Source of the DNA: Mauremys mutica
Lineage: Eukaryota; Chordata; Testudines; Geoemydidae
Assembly: GCF_020497125.1 (NCBI RefSeq)
Contig: NC_059082.1
Span: forward strand, 25,380,965 to 25,444,964
DNA length: 64,000 nucleotides
Direction of reading: 5' to 3'
In this document: positions 47,301-59,768 of the stretch, piece by piece
How the letters are laid out: each line of letters begins with the position of its first letter
How positions within the stretch are numbered: position 1 is the first letter of the stretch
Notes under the pieces: model-generated
What the model was told of the DNA's origin: nothing
Seen by the model: the letters and a program-made list of their open reading frames with translations, nothing else
Database searches by the model: none
Translations under genes and position numbers: made by a program

Positions 47301-48239
47301 TCTTATCCCCACAAAAAGAGCTCACAGACAGGAACTGCTGACAATGTCAGGGTTCCTCAGACCATGAAGGCCATGGGACTGCTGGAAGAGAAGGCTGCTC
47401 AGGCCATGTGACCCATAGTTCTAGCTCCATGGGGATTGAGGAGGTGCTCAGCTAGTTCCCAACCCTCCCCAGTAATAAAGAGAAAGGCAATACCAAAGAG
47501 GCTGACAGGAAAAAAAACCCAACATAAACATGCATTATGTTTTTCTTTTAACATTTCTCAAAGACAAGCTTTGGGAAGAGGCCCTCAAGGGAAAGGAGAT
47601 AATAGCATTCAGGTGATAGCATAAAAGCACTTTGTTGTCCATACTTTATATATAGCAGTGGTGGGGCCTATCTTGGCAAATTAGTTAGTGGCTAGGTCAG
47701 TTTGCTGTAAAGCACAAGGCTTGGCTGCAGTGAAGAATGCTTCTCTTCCAGAAACCTAGGGCTAATCAAGACTGCTAAAGGAAAGATTTGTTCTTCTCAA
47801 CAAAACAAAAACACCACACGCACAACCCAACACTAGAGGGAGCCAAGGTTTTTAATTTTCTGGAAATTTACAGCTAGCACTACAGCCAGCCTTTTGTTTA
47901 GAGGATTTTTAAATGCATTGATCATGGATTACTCAGGATTCTAGAGTGTGAATGAATCTCTATTTAAATAATAGGATTTCTCAAACACCTTGAGATTTAG
48001 GACTTGATCCTGAAACTGTAATGCAGAGCATAGTATTACTGTCCTGAACAATCCCCTTGAGTTCAACGTGACTGCTCACAGCAGAAAACGCTATGCCCAC
48101 TATATGCCCAGTCACAGGACTGCTAAAGTGCTCTAGTTCTGGTAAATAATGCCTACTAGAGAGCTTCAGAAATGCTAAATTTAGATCTCTAGTGTCCAGC
48201 CTTGCAGTATGAGGACTGAACATATTTCATAAAAGGGGA
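44393..48239. other. Intergenic, no gene confirmed
   Basis: AT-rich. One short minus-strand frame near 46502-46404 looks exon-like (see findings) but has no family match. Nothing else recognised. Confidence 0.4.
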
Positions 48240-48332
48240 GAACAGTCACTAGGGTGAAATGCTTGCAAGCTGAATGGAAACTTTTTTAAAGCACCATCAT
48301 AGAGGCTCATGGTTAATGTATACCCCCAAGTA
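48240..48332 (+). mobile_element. Old CR1/L3-type LINE fragment, left part
   Basis: AAACTTTTTTAAAGCACCAT, ATAGAGGCTCA and AATGTATACCCCC are blocks of the central ORF2 of the turtle L3-like CR1 whose 3' part resumes at 50984. The GC-rich element 48333-50982 separates them. Confidence 0.5.
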
Positions 48333-49054
48333 TACACCTGACGAAATTTTGTGTTAAAAATAAAACTTCTGCACACAATATTTTAAAATTCTGCAAATTT
48401 TATTTATCAATGAGTAAATGTGGAAACTCCAGCATGGCAGTGGGGAGTGCAGGCCACTGGCTGCCTGGAGGTGGGAGACCCTCCTGCAGCCCCTCACCTC
48501 TGGGCACAGACTTCACAGGGAGGCTGCTCCTGACCCCGACACAGCACAAGGGCTGGCCTGCCCAGAAACATCCTAGGGCCTTGCCGCTCTGAGTCAGCCG
48601 CCAAGTGTAGGCAGGCAGGCTCAGCCCAGCAGCATCCAAATGTGGAGGGATCCAGGTGTATGGTGAGAGGGTTCTGTGTGGGCATAGGCGGCGAGTTATA
48701 TGGGCCTGTGGGGCCCATGCTCCAGCAATATTCCCGAAGGTGGGCCCAGCTCCACCAATGTTTGGGCCCCAGGCCCTGTGCTTTGGGGGTCCCCGCGCCA
48801 GGGGTCGGCAATGTGGGGCGCTCTCACCTCAGGGGCAGCTCCCCCACTCCCCACAAGCAGCTCCCCCCAGCCCCGGAGAGGCCCCAGCGCTGACTCGGTT
48901 CACAGCCCATTGGCCGGGAACCCCAGCCAATGGGAGCTGAAGGGGGCGGTGCCAGAGCTGCCTGGCCACATCTCCACAGCAGGGAGGGGGAGGGAGCCAC
49001 AGGCAGCGGCTCTCAGCCCTGGGCAGAGCGAGCGGCAGGGTCTGTTCCTGTCGG

Positions 49055-49135
49055 ACTGACACAGCCGGGGGGGGGGGGGTTGTGGGGACAGACACACGGA
49101 CACAGCCGGGGGGGTTGTGGGGACAGACAGATGGA
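49055..49135 (+). repeat. Tandem duplication with long G runs
   Basis: Two copies of an approximately 40-bp unit (GGACACAGCCGGGGGG, GTTGTGGGGACAGACA); the first holds a run of about 13 G. Confidence 0.65.
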
Positions 49136-50149
49136 GCCGTGGGCGGGGAAAGGAGCAGCAATGGGCACCCCGGGGCTGGTATAAAATACACAGGACGGGG
49201 GGGCTTCCTGAGGGGACTATAGCAACACCCCCCGCAGAGCAGACCCAGGTTGCAGCTGGCTCCGCCCATCACAGCCCCCTGCCCCACAGAGACCCACACA
49301 ACCCTCTGCCCCCTCGAGAGACTCCCAATGACCCTTGTGCCCCTGTCACTCCTCTCCAGAGAGCCCTCCCCTTTGTGCCAGCCCACTCCCCTCCCCCACT
49401 GCCTCCCCTCCTCCAAAGCTCCCTACAATCTCCCGCTTTGCCTTCCGCCCCCCAGCCCAGCCCATTCCATTGGCCGGGAGGCTCCCAGTCTATTGGCTAG
49501 CAGGGCCCATGGGAGCTGCATCTGAGGCAGGGGGCCTGCTTGCAGATGCAGACCTGCCTGGCTGTGCCTCCACAGCACAGGGAGGGGGAGCCACAGGTGA
49601 GCAAGCCCTGGTCATCATCACAGGCCCAGTAATTCTCTGGATATTTAATTTCACTAAGGCAAAATGTGTGCAATTTTATGGGTTGAATGACTGAATGACA
49701 TAATACCCACCTGCCCGCATTGTCCGTCACTAAGTCCAGTAATTTTGTCAAGTGTTTGTCGCACAACATGGTGGTGCCTACCCCTACCTTGTGCTTCAGG
49801 GGGTGATGGGGTCCAGGGCAGCCTGGGGCGTTAGTGGGGGGCCGGGCACTGGCAGCAGTGAGTGACCTGGCCCCAGCCCACTCTGCTCAACCTCGCCAGC
49901 TCCCGGCATTGCTCAGGGGCAGGGGCTTCAGGGAAGAGGTGGAGTGGGGGGGGCGGTGTGGGAAGAGGCTGGGCGGAGCAGGGTTGCTCGCTGCTGTCGG
50001 CGCCAGGCACCCCGCTAACCCCCCAGGCCACCCTGGACCCCACATCCCGCTGAAGCATAAGGTAGGGGTAGGCATCCTATGGATGGGACAGAGCCACTTG
50101 GGCACCACCAAAAATTATACAAACCTGCCGCCCATGTTGTGGGGAAATT

Positions 50150-50500
50150 GGACGTGGGTGGCTCATGGGGGTGTGTGCAGGGGCAATGGCACTCTGCAGG
50201 GGGGTCCACGTGAAGGTGGTTGGGGCTTGGGGAAGGTGGGCTCTGGGTCCTGGGGGAGTGAGGCTTGGTAGGGTTGGGGTTTGGGTGCAGCTGGTTGGGG
50301 CTCAATGGTGTGGAGGTCTGGGGGCTCATAAGGGTGGGCCAGGTGAAGAGGGATGAGGCTTATTGGTGTGGGGGTTTGAGTGTGGGGGATAGTCTGGGTG
50401 CAGGGGTTGGATCAGTAGGGGGGTCTAGGTGTAGGGGGATCCAGGTGCAGGGGTGAGGCTTGGTGGGATTGGGTTTTGGTTGAGGGAAGGGTCTGAGAGG
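50150..50500 (+). repeat. Degenerate G-rich minisatellite
   Basis: Loose repeats such as GGGTGCAGGGG, GTGAGGCTTGGT and TGGGGGTTTGAGTG run through the block. G runs of 3-6 are frequent, giving strong G-quadruplex potential on the plus strand. Confidence 0.6.
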
Positions 50501-50983
50501 GCCCAGATGTATGGGGGTTGGGCTCACAGGAGCAACTCCCTGTACAGTGACCCTTTCCCCCCACACACAGGTGAGGAGTGATGGGGGCAGGGAGCAGGGT
50601 GGAGCTTCTGGTAGCAGGGTGAGGTTTCTGAGGGTGGGTCTGACCTGGCCCTGGACGCTCCTTGCAGGAAAAGAGGAAGACCAGTCCTCCATACCTCCAA
50701 ACCAGCTGGGACTAGCTGCTGAGCCCAGCTCAGAGTAAAAGCCACTGGCTGGGGTGTCCCCAGCGCCTCCCCCACATGGTGATTTACTATCTGCCAGCTG
50801 CTCTGGGCATGTGAAAACATGTGCCCAAGCTTGCCCAAGCTGCTGGGAAGGAATGTGTGACTGCTCTTGCGGCTTCCTTTTGCTTCCCTGTCAGAAGTCA
50901 TTTTTCTGCAGGGGAAGCAAAGAAATCTGTGTGGGACATTAATTCTGTGCATCCACAGTGGCACAGAATTCCCCCTGGAGTAA

Positions 50984-51830
50984 AACTAATGCACATTGAA
51001 AAAATAATCCCAACTATACATACAAAATTATGGGTTCTAAATTAGCTGTTATCACTCAAGAAAGAGTCATTGTGGATAGTGCTCTGACATCTGCTCAATG
51101 TGCAGCAACAGTCAAAAAAGCTAACGTTAGGAAATGGATAGATAAGACAAAAATATCATAATGCCACAATACAAATCCATGCTATGCCCATACTTTGAAT
51201 ACTGTGTGCAGTTTTGGACAGCCATCTCATAAAAAAGATATATAGAATTAGAAGAGGTACAGAGAAGGGCAAGAAAAATTATTAGGGGTATGGAACAGCT
51301 TCCATACGACAATAAACTATAAAGACTGGCACTGTTCATCTTAGAAAAGAGAGACCGCTAAAAGGAGATAGGATAGAGGTCTATAAAATCATGAATGATG
51401 TGGAGAAAGTAAATAAGAAAGTGTTATTTACCTCTTCACATAACACAAGAACTATGAGTCATCAAATTAAATTAATAGCAACAGGTTTAAAACAACCATA
51501 AGAAAGTACTTCTTCACACAATGCACAGTCAACCTTTGGAACTCATTGCCAGTAGATGTTGTGAAAGCCAGAGGATTTTGTATAAGACGGTTTTAAAAAG
51601 AAATAGCTAAGTTCATGGAGATGGTTGAGAATGCAACCCCATGCTCTGGTGTCCCTAAACTTCTAACTGCCAAAAGCTGGGACTGGAGAACAGGAGATGG
51701 ATTTCTTGCTAACTGCCTTGTTCTGTTCATTCCCTCTGAAGCATCTGGCACCAGCCATTGTTGGAAGACAGGATACTGGGCTAGATGGTCCATTGGTCTA
51801 ACCCAGTATGGCCATACTTATGCTGCTCCT
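50984..51830 (+). mobile_element. Old CR1/L3-type LINE, 3' part
   Basis: The RT C-terminus and 3' tail of a LINE with many stops. Recognisable blocks include TACTTTGAATACTGTGTGCA, TAGAGGTCTATAAAATCATG and TTCTTCACACAATGCACAGT. The 3' end is GGCTAGATGGTCC...CCAGTATGGCC. Frames with stops read LTRP/YFEYCVQF-type and FFTQCTVNLWNSLPVDVV residues. Confidence 0.8.
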
Positions 51831-52239
51831 CTCCCTGTTCTTGCACCACTAAGGCAGTACCCTTGGTGACTCTAATCAGCTATGAGGCTGGAGCAGAGAA
51901 TCAGGGAGCTGTACCTGGTTGTTGGTTCCCAGCTTCTCCTCTTTTTCCTCATCTCTTGGCATAGCTTGGATGGCTGTGTGGCTTGGGAGGAGACCTATCC
52001 CTTGCTAGATGCTCCCCTAAAGTCAGGCAGAGCCAGTGCAGTGCCTGTCCTGCACTCCTGGGGGCTCCCACATCCTGGCAGGGAAGAAGAAAATGGAGCA
52101 ACCAGAGCTGCTACTCTCATCCCTCCTCTAATGCAGCAGGCAGCTAGCACCGTAACTGCAGAGCAGCTGCGGCAGGGAAGGGACAGCAGTTGCTTAGAGC
52201 ACTCCTCACTGACACCAGAGCTGCTCTGGGTAAAATGGT

Positions 52240-52381
52240 AGGAGGCTTTAGGAAGTGCCGGGCCCAATTTGAATACCTGGCAGCGGTCCAGGTCTTTGGC
52301 GGTGGGTCCTTTAAAAAGTTAGGTGCTCTTCTTTAGGGCGCGGGGCCTGATTTGGGGGAATCAGCCTAAAGCCGGCCCTGG
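52240..52381. mobile_element. Short hAT-like MITE
   Basis: The right end CCTAAAGCCGGCCCTG is the inverse of a CAGGGCCGGCTTTAGG terminus, and the left end is an eroded TAGGAGGCTTTAGGAAG. No target duplication was found, so the left limit is approximate. Confidence 0.55.
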
Positions 52382-52515
52382 AGGCAGCTCTCCTCCTTAG
52401 AGGAACCGGGCTGCTTGAAATACTTAAGTTTCGTTCCCACAGAGCATCGCTCAGGGAGCACATTTTCAATTAATAAATAAATACTAATTTTCTTTTTAAC
52501 TTGATGGCCCTTAAG

Positions 52516-52722
52516 CAGGGGCGGCTCCAGGCCCCAGCACGCCAAGCGCGTGCTTGGGGCGGCAAGCCGCTCCGCTGGTCCCACGGCTTCGGAGGACCTC
52601 TCGCAGGCACGCCTGCGGCAGGTCCACCAAAGCCACGGGACCAGCGGACCCTCCGCAAGCAAACCGCCAGAGGCAGCCTGCCTGCCGTGCTTGGGGCGGC
52701 AAAATCCCTAGAGCCGCCCCTG
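52516..52722. mobile_element. hAT MITE
   Basis: Ends CAGGGGCGGCTCCAGG and, reverse-complemented, CAGGGGCGGCTCTAGG. Duplication CCCTTAAG (52508-52515) against CCCTTAAT (52723-52730), 7 of 8. The interior contains GTGCTTGGGGCGGCAA twice. Confidence 0.83.
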
Positions 52723-53700
52723 CCCTTAATTGCCACAAATGGGCTCTGTACCACAGGCTGTACACCACTGGAGTGCCAGCTAAATCAGGATGCTCCCAAA
52801 TTGTGACCCACACAGCGTTTGCAGGTGGTCTGCAGTGAGTTTGTTGGTCACTGCACACTGACTCCACCACCTTATTTGCAGCAGCAAAAATACATTAAAA
52901 TATAGAATATATTTTTCCAACTACCACTTTTCCATGACTATAATTGCTGTAGTTGCTCAAGAATATTAAGGGATCCTGAATGGGAGGGGATATGTGCACA
53001 AGACAATTTCTGTGTTAATGTGTGGTCCACACTGAAAAAATCTGAGGGCCCCTGACCTGAACTATCTTGTAGCATCCATTACATTATTAAGTGCATTATA
53101 GTAATTAACTCGATGTATTTTCTTCATGCATTTATTAAAACTAATCTGTATTACTCTTATGTTGCACATTATAAATTAACAGTATGTTTTAATCTTGTCA
53201 TTAGGAAAAAGCCTCCTCTAGTTCTAAAGCCCACTTTAATGATCATGCTTATTACCTTCTATTGAGACAGTTTGGAGCGAACAGGCCTGTAATCTATTTA
53301 GCTTCAGGAGCATGTCTCTCTCAGTCATGTGGCTCTGCTAATAGACCATTTATCAGGATGAAGGGTGCTCTCTGGAGAGAGCAGACAGCAGGACAACCCA
53401 AGCCTGAGTGACAGTCTGTCCAGCGGAGATTGACTTTAATGAAGCATAGAATAAACAGGAAGATTAAGAGGGTGCAAAAATCAGTGACAAGTTTTGGGTT
53501 CACCTCACTGTAGGAAACGGGTGACTCACTATGTAGTTTAAATCTATCTTTGGATTATAAATGCTGTATGTCTGTTTTGTTGTTAATGATCACCTACAAT
53601 ACAAATAAACATTACAAGAAAAAAAACGTGCTCCATGATTCGCACACTTGAATCGTCATTATGTAATTGCTTTAACCCCCCCCGACACACACACCCCAAA
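52723..53700. other. Intergenic, nothing recognised
   Basis: AT-rich; an A/C-rich simple stretch occurs at 53680-53725. Confidence 0.4.
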
Positions 53701-53739
53701 AAAACAAAACAAAACAAAAAAAACCCACACAGCCCTAAT

Positions 53740-56310
53740 GACTTCATCCCATTCCATCTCCTGATTGCCCTGGATCCCAATAGGATCATCCCCTCCTTTA
53801 CTTTTTTCCTTAAAATTCTCACTCTTCTCTGGCTTTCCCCTCACAAAACAAGCATGCTTTAGCCTCTCCTATCTTAAAAAAAAAAAAAAAGCAAAAAACA
53901 CACTTGACCCATGTAATGGGGTTTAGACTTACTACCGCTGGCGCCTCCTGCTGGTTGCTCTGGGAATTAGCTCTTGTCAGCTGTGGAGCATCCTCTGCAC
54001 ATGGTGTCTCACCCATTGTCTGCTCTGCTCATTTGGGAACCGCCTTGCTCCCCGTTCGGCAGTGTCCACTTCAGGACTTTGCCCTCTAGCAGCACCCACT
54101 ACTCCATTCTCACCTGCTTCCAGGGGAGGGAGGGGAGTTAACAACAGTCCTTTGGCTTGCACCTACCTCAGTGGTGAACCACAACCCTAAGGTCTAGCCC
54201 CTCACCTCAGGGCAAGTTGCACTCTATCTCAGCCACACTCCTCTGTGGCCAGGTGCAGTGCAAGAGGGAGAAGGGGGGAACCCAGGCCCACCCGCTACTC
54301 TGGATCCTGACTCAGGGACACCCTAGCAGCAGCCTCTCTCTGCCCTCCTTCTCTCTCGTCTTGTCCGCCTATCTTCCCTGGGCCACTTCCCCTTTGGCCC
54401 CATGCACCTTCTCGACCCTTTTTAGCAGGGGCCACAGTCTGGCAGGTAACTGGGCCAGAGCTCTTCTCTGCTCCCCTGAGCCTGCCCAGAACTGCTCTGT
54501 CCAAGGCGCTACCTCCAGAGCCAGTCCTCCTCCCTTGCTAGTCAGGGAGAGACTACCATCTCCTTTGCTAGGCAGCCTTTATATAGGGCCCAGTCCAGCC
54601 CTGATTGGCTGCCTCTTTCTTTGCCCTGATTGGCTCTCCACAAGCCTTTGCTGATTGGCTGCTGGTCTGCACAGCCTCTCTGGCCTGTTCCAGCCCTTTT
54701 TCTCATGGAGTGGGGCTGCTGCCCCACTACAACCCCCCACTTGCCTCTCTATTGACCCCCAGCTCTAAACACAGTTAATTCACTGCCTACAATTGCTGTC
54801 TGGAGTTGCTCTCCTCCAATTCCATCATAAAACCTCTCCATACTTGCTTCTGCCCCTTATATGCAATTGAAACCACTCTCACCAAAGTCTCTAATGACCT
54901 CTTCTTTGCCAGATCTCTGAACCAGTACTCCATCCTCATCCTCCTTGACATGTCAGCCTCCTTTGACAGAGCTGACCATGTTCTTCTTGAAATCTTGTCC
55001 ACTCTTGGCTTCTGTGACTCTGTCCTCTCCTGGTTCTTCTCATACCTCTCTAATCATTCCTTCAGAGTGTCCTTTAGAGGATCCTTCTCATCCCTCTTCC
55101 AGCTTTCTGGGAGGGTTCCTCAGGGCTCTTTCCTTGATCCTCTTCCCTTCTCTCTCTCTACATCTTATCTTTGGGTAATATCATCCACAAATACAAATGC
55201 AACTACCATATCTATGCCGATGATTCAGAAATCTACTTCTCTACTCTGGAACTCTCTCCTTCTGACAAATTAAAAACTCAGCCTGGCTCTCTGACATCTC
55301 CTCATGGATATCTAGTCATTGGCTCAAGCCCACTATGGCTAGAACAGAGCTCCTAATCTTTGCTCCACAAACCCTCCTTGCTTTCTTTTTTCTCAAACAC
55401 TGAGGACACCACCACCATGTCTATGCCTATGTCTGAGGCCAGTAACCTGAGGGCCATCTTCAATTCGGACCTTTCTCTAGGTCCTCACAGCTAGGCTATA
55501 TCTAAGTTTTGCAGATTCTTCTGAATAACATCTCTAAGATACGACCTTTCCTCCATCCACACAGCTAAAATTCTCATCCATGCTCTTGTCTTGATTACTA
55601 CAACATCCTCTCCTCTGGCCTTGACAAATGCAATTTTGCCCCACCCATACCCATTCAGAATGTTGCAGCAAAGGTCATTTTCCTCGCCTGTCATTTTGAG
55701 CATATCACTGGTTTTTTTGCATCCCTCCACTGGCTCCCCCTTCTCTAGTACATCAAACATAAGCTATGTTTCTTCACAACCTATTCCCACATTATCATCT
55801 CTCATCTGCTGTCCAGATGTCAACTCCTACTTATGATTAGGCCAGAATGTCAGCCTTCATCACCCACTTATTATATTTTCAATCAAGCACCTTGCGTTTT
55901 CTCCCAGACTGCCCACTGCACTTGGGGGGATTCCTGTAAATATCCACAAACTAACTCATTATCCTCCTTCAAATATGTCCTTAAAACTCTCCTATGCCTT
56001 GAAGCTTGCCTACCAACCAACCAACCAAACAAAAACCCCAAACAACAAAAAAACTTAAGTTAGGCTACTGGTATGCTGAAACCACCAGTCTGTCATGCTG
56101 ACCAATATTGTCTCATTGTTGCCTTGTGTTTTTCCACTGGTCTTTCTTTATCTATATATGTTGTCTCTTGTCCTATATTTATACTGGAAGTTATTTGAGG
56201 CAGGAGCTGCCTTTTTGTTCTGTATTTGTACAATGCCTAGGCAAATTGTGGCCCTGGTGTACAATTGGGACTCACAGAAACTATGGTAATACAAATTAAT
56301 AATAATGAGG
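53740..56310 (+). mobile_element. L2-type LINE, degenerate, interrupted by a solo LTR
   Basis: Left of the LTR a frame with TKQACFSLSYLKKKK-like residues and a following TLDP resembles the L2 segment before the RT. After the LTR come ILILLDMSASFDRADHVLLE, WFFSYLSNHSFRVSF, GRVPQGSFLDPLPFSL and YADDSEIYFST in several frames, then a 3' tail (CAATGCCTAGGCAAATTG, GGTAATACAAATTAATAATA). These are RT blocks of L2. Stops and frameshifts show an old inactive copy. Confidence 0.8.
53912..54731 (-). mobile_element. Solo LTR inside the L2
   Basis: Ends TGTAATGGGG...CCCCACTACA form a TG/CA inverted pair. The flanking pentamers ACCCA (53907-53911) and ACCCC (54732-54736) are a near duplication. On the minus strand three AGCCAATCAG-type CCAAT boxes (between about 54600 and 54665) precede TATATAAAGG (near 54590), a U3 promoter. 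No internal viral region was seen. Confidence 0.78.
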
Positions 56311-58437
56311 GGAAGGGGAAGTTATATATTAAGCAGGCAGGAATCATCATAAAAAGTGGAATCTTTCTCATGTTGAGATTTGGAAACCAGGAGCTTGTAT
56401 TGCAATTCTGCATTCTCAACAGTGGATGGCACCAGAATTCAATATGAGAGTGAATACTTCCAATTTACTATGCATACCTTGTGATAACAGAGACAGTGCT
56501 TGAGTAAGCACATATAAGCAGACGTACTGAGATTTATTCTATTTAATTCTGTACAAAATACACAATACATTAGGTAAAGGTCAGGATGTTCTCTGTTAAA
56601 TAAACTATCACCTCATTTTTCCACGTCTTGGGCCCAAATTCTTAATTATGTTAAAACAATTATTTTTTAATTCAAAGCAAAATGACAGACCCTGGATCTA
56701 GAACTTATTGTGATAGCTACTGTAGATACAGATTTACATTTTACACCACTGAGTCATCATGCTACCAATTGTTGCCACTATCCTGTAATGAGCTGTGTGC
56801 AGAGAAAGGATCCTCTCATATGGAACTCATTACAGGTTCAAGGCTGCAAACAGATTGAATATGGCAATATTTAGACCCTATCAACTACTTATTCTTGAAC
56901 AAATACAATGCCAACTATTAACACTTTTAAAAATAATTTTCCCCCAATAAGCCCGAGTAGGTGATTTCATAAACTTCTTGCTTTATCTTTGTTCATCCCC
57001 TTGGATTAAACACAGACAATTGGCTAGCATAGGAATAGTTACCTGGTATGTAAATATTCATTAATGAATTTTAACAGCAGACATGTATTTGGGAACCTAT
57101 GGCTTCTCAAGTATAATGCTGTTACTGTTTATTTAATTTATATTTAGGACATTTCATTTAAGATATGATACCCTCACTAGCAATAGTATTTTTAATGCAG
57201 ATTTATAACTTAAAACAGAAAGGAGGAGAGTATTTTAAACAATTCAGCAGAAACTGTATTCAACAAACATTTAGGCCTAAAGTATTGTAAATTGTTAATG
57301 GAAACTATATTGCTTAATTTACAAAAAGTGTTTTTCATTCACCATATGTTACTAGAACTATCATAAAATTGTAATTTATTATGGGGATGAGCCTGGAAAA
57401 TATTATGCTGAGGCCTCAGGATCATGTCTTGGAACCAGTGGTTGGGTCAGCATTTTGTTTCTGGTTTTAAACTGTGATATGCCTGAGGCAGGAAAAAAGA
57501 AGTCCGTTAATTTTTGAAGTTCCTAGAAAACAAATACTGCGTTTTAAAAAGCATAGATAAGGCTGAATTCTACAAGCCAGAACACTACTATTGGCAACAG
57601 TTCTCAGTAGGTATCATTGTGAACAGTATGAACCCAAACATTTGCCAAGGTAATTAAAACTCAAAAACATTAACGACAGAATATAAAAGGTAAAAGATTT
57701 TGCAGTGCCAATATTAATGTTGCCATTGGCAAGAAGTTCAAATTGGAATTTGAAGGCTTAAACTGTACCTTACCTGTTTGGAAATCACTGTAAAAGTAAT
57801 TTGCATAAGCTGTCCACTCATTCACTTGGGCTCTTTCACTTTCTTATATGACTGTCATTTTTTGACAGATAGTAATGAAGGTATTAACTGCTGTTTTACT
57901 CTGCTTTGTACATTTAACATACTTTTTTATTAAAAAGAGCTTTGAAGCCTCAGAAAAAGACAACATATTCTTTATGTTTGATGACCAAGTAACTTCATTA
58001 TAGTAGTGTGTATCTGCTGGAAGACAGCAAAGGTTTTGACTGTTAGATACAGTACATTCACTCTTGTTTGCTTTTAAGGTGTAGCAGAAAAAGGCTTTGA
58101 AAAGGTCACATGCAATTTTTCTCATAAGAAAATGCACATTTGGTCAGCCTTCAGAATTTCAGATCTGTGCAAAATATCCAGTGCAAAATTAAAACACACT
58201 CAAAATTTACCTCCAATTTTGCAGGGTTTTGCACACAGTACATTGTATGATCTTGTCACATCAGTGAAATTGGTATTGAAGTTCATCAAGCATTTAGCTC
58301 TATCTGGATGTCCATGGACATGCTGCAAAGGCTTTTCTCTGTGTCTTTTGAATTTTAAATTGAGATTGGTTAGATGGTTGGAGCGGAAGGCACTAGAGTA
58401 GGGCTTGGGAAAGCCTCAGTTCCCAGTTCTGCTACAG
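56311..58437. other. Intergenic, nothing recognised
   Basis: AT-rich sequence without supported frames or repeats. Confidence 0.4.
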
Positions 58438-58560
58438 ACCTTTGTGCCTTATTTGTATTGCAGTACTGCTTAGGAGCCCACATCATGGACCAGGTCGCTT
58501 TTGTGCTAGGTGCTGTATAAACACAGAAGAAAAAGATATTAAATCCCTATCTGTAATAAT
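58438..58560 (-). mobile_element. L2/MIR-type 3' tail, inverted
   Basis: TAGGAGCCCACATCATGGACC and TTGTGCTAGGTGCTGTATAA followed by ACACAGAAGAAAAAGAT are the inverse of the tail seen at 43680-43790. Confidence 0.5.
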
Positions 58561-59341
58561 CCTTCCTTTCTAACTTTCCCCTCTTTTTCTCTCTCATTTA
58601 TTTAGAACTGTCTCCTATGTACATAAGATACTTATCACAGATCTTGGTTGGGACCTCTAGGTGATGCTGTAATGCAAACAACTAACAATAATGGTGAGAG
58701 GCAAATGGTTGAAGTCACATGCTATTTCTTCTGGTCCTCTAATTGGTTGAGAGTATCCAGTATGACCAAAAAGGTCAGCGCAAACCACCTGAACACATTT
58801 GCTCAGCTGGAATAGATGCATTTTGTGTCTTCTTTCACACTATTTTTTTTTCTACCTGAGTGGTTCTTATTTTCCCCAGAGCCTGTGCTCTGGCTGTTCC
58901 CAAAGTCTTATGTGGTATTCTCTAGCCTCTGTCCCCTGGGGAGAGCAGGAGCCGGTGCAGCTCTATGGGAGTGGTAAAGGGTCACTGATTGCCCTGACCC
59001 CCAGATCATCCTAGATGAGGAAACCATGATCCTTCCCTGCTTGCTGGCCTCCCTCTAGGTACTGGAGTGAGGAGTGAACCTGCATAAACCAAAGATATTG
59101 GATGGGATCATTAGGCACCTAGTCCTTCCTTTCAGCCAAGTATACTGCACTAGGTGATAAGTGATGCCACAGGGTAGTTTTTTTATGGAGTGGTGGCTTG
59201 AATAGCCTTTTCTAGATTAGTATTAAACCATTTTTCCCCACCCTTTAGTACCATGAGGGGAAATAAATAAAAATAAGGCAATTCCTTGCTCCCCACTAGA
59301 CTTTAACTTCACCAGCTCATTATGTTTTCAAAGCACATGCA
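58561..59341. other. Intergenic, nothing recognised
   Basis: No supported gene, RNA or repeat. Confidence 0.4.
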
Positions 59342-59768
59342 TAGGGTTGTTACCCGTCTGGGTTTTACCCGTACAATCCAGTTTTTGGCTTCTGTGTCCG
59401 GGTGCCATTTAGGGTTGCCAGGTGCCCAGTTTTTTACTGGAAATTCTTGTCGAAAAGGGGACCTGGCAACCCTGAATGGCACTCGAATCAAAAGTCCGGT
59501 TACTGTGGAGCCAGTGGAGGCACCGTGTCATTAATCCATGTCAGCCCCTGCTTAGTTGGGGCCACCTTCTGCCTGCATCACTGAAACTATCCAGTGAGTG
59601 ATGGGGTGCAGTGAAATGAGTGACAGGGTGGAGCCTCAAGGGAAGAGGTGGAGAAGGGGGTGAGACCTTGAGGGAAGGGATGGAGGAGGGGGTGGGGCCT
59701 TGGGGAAAGAGGCGGGGCAGGGCTTCAGGGCATCCAGTTACCAGCAATTAGAAAGATGGCAATCCTAT
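59342..59768. mobile_element. Non-autonomous DNA-transposon-like repeat
   Basis: Outer ends ATAGGGTTGTTACC and, reverse-complemented, ATAGGATTGCCATC. The left part contains GGGTTGCCAGGTGCCCAG and its inverse GGACCTGGCAACCC. At 59633-59730 three units of about 38 bp (GGGTGGAGCCTCAAGGG and variants) form a small minisatellite. Confidence 0.5.

Larger units (their letters stand above)
48333..50982. mobile_element. 2.65-kb GC-rich non-autonomous element inserted in an old LINE
   Basis: Diverged inverted ends: TACACCTGACGAAATTTTGTG at the left and TACTCCAGGGGGAATTCTGTG as reverse complement of the right. The left end continues into AT-rich CACAATATTTTAAAATTCTG. The GC-rich interior has many chance frames on both strands but no recognisable protein. 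I recall this terminal type as a turtle repeat; class and target duplication are not established. Confidence 0.5.

Noticed and set aside
48400..50970. Many 60-195-codon frames on both strands
   Set aside because: All lie in the GC-rich element with G-rich arrays. The products are low-complexity and mutually overlapping with no recognisable domain.
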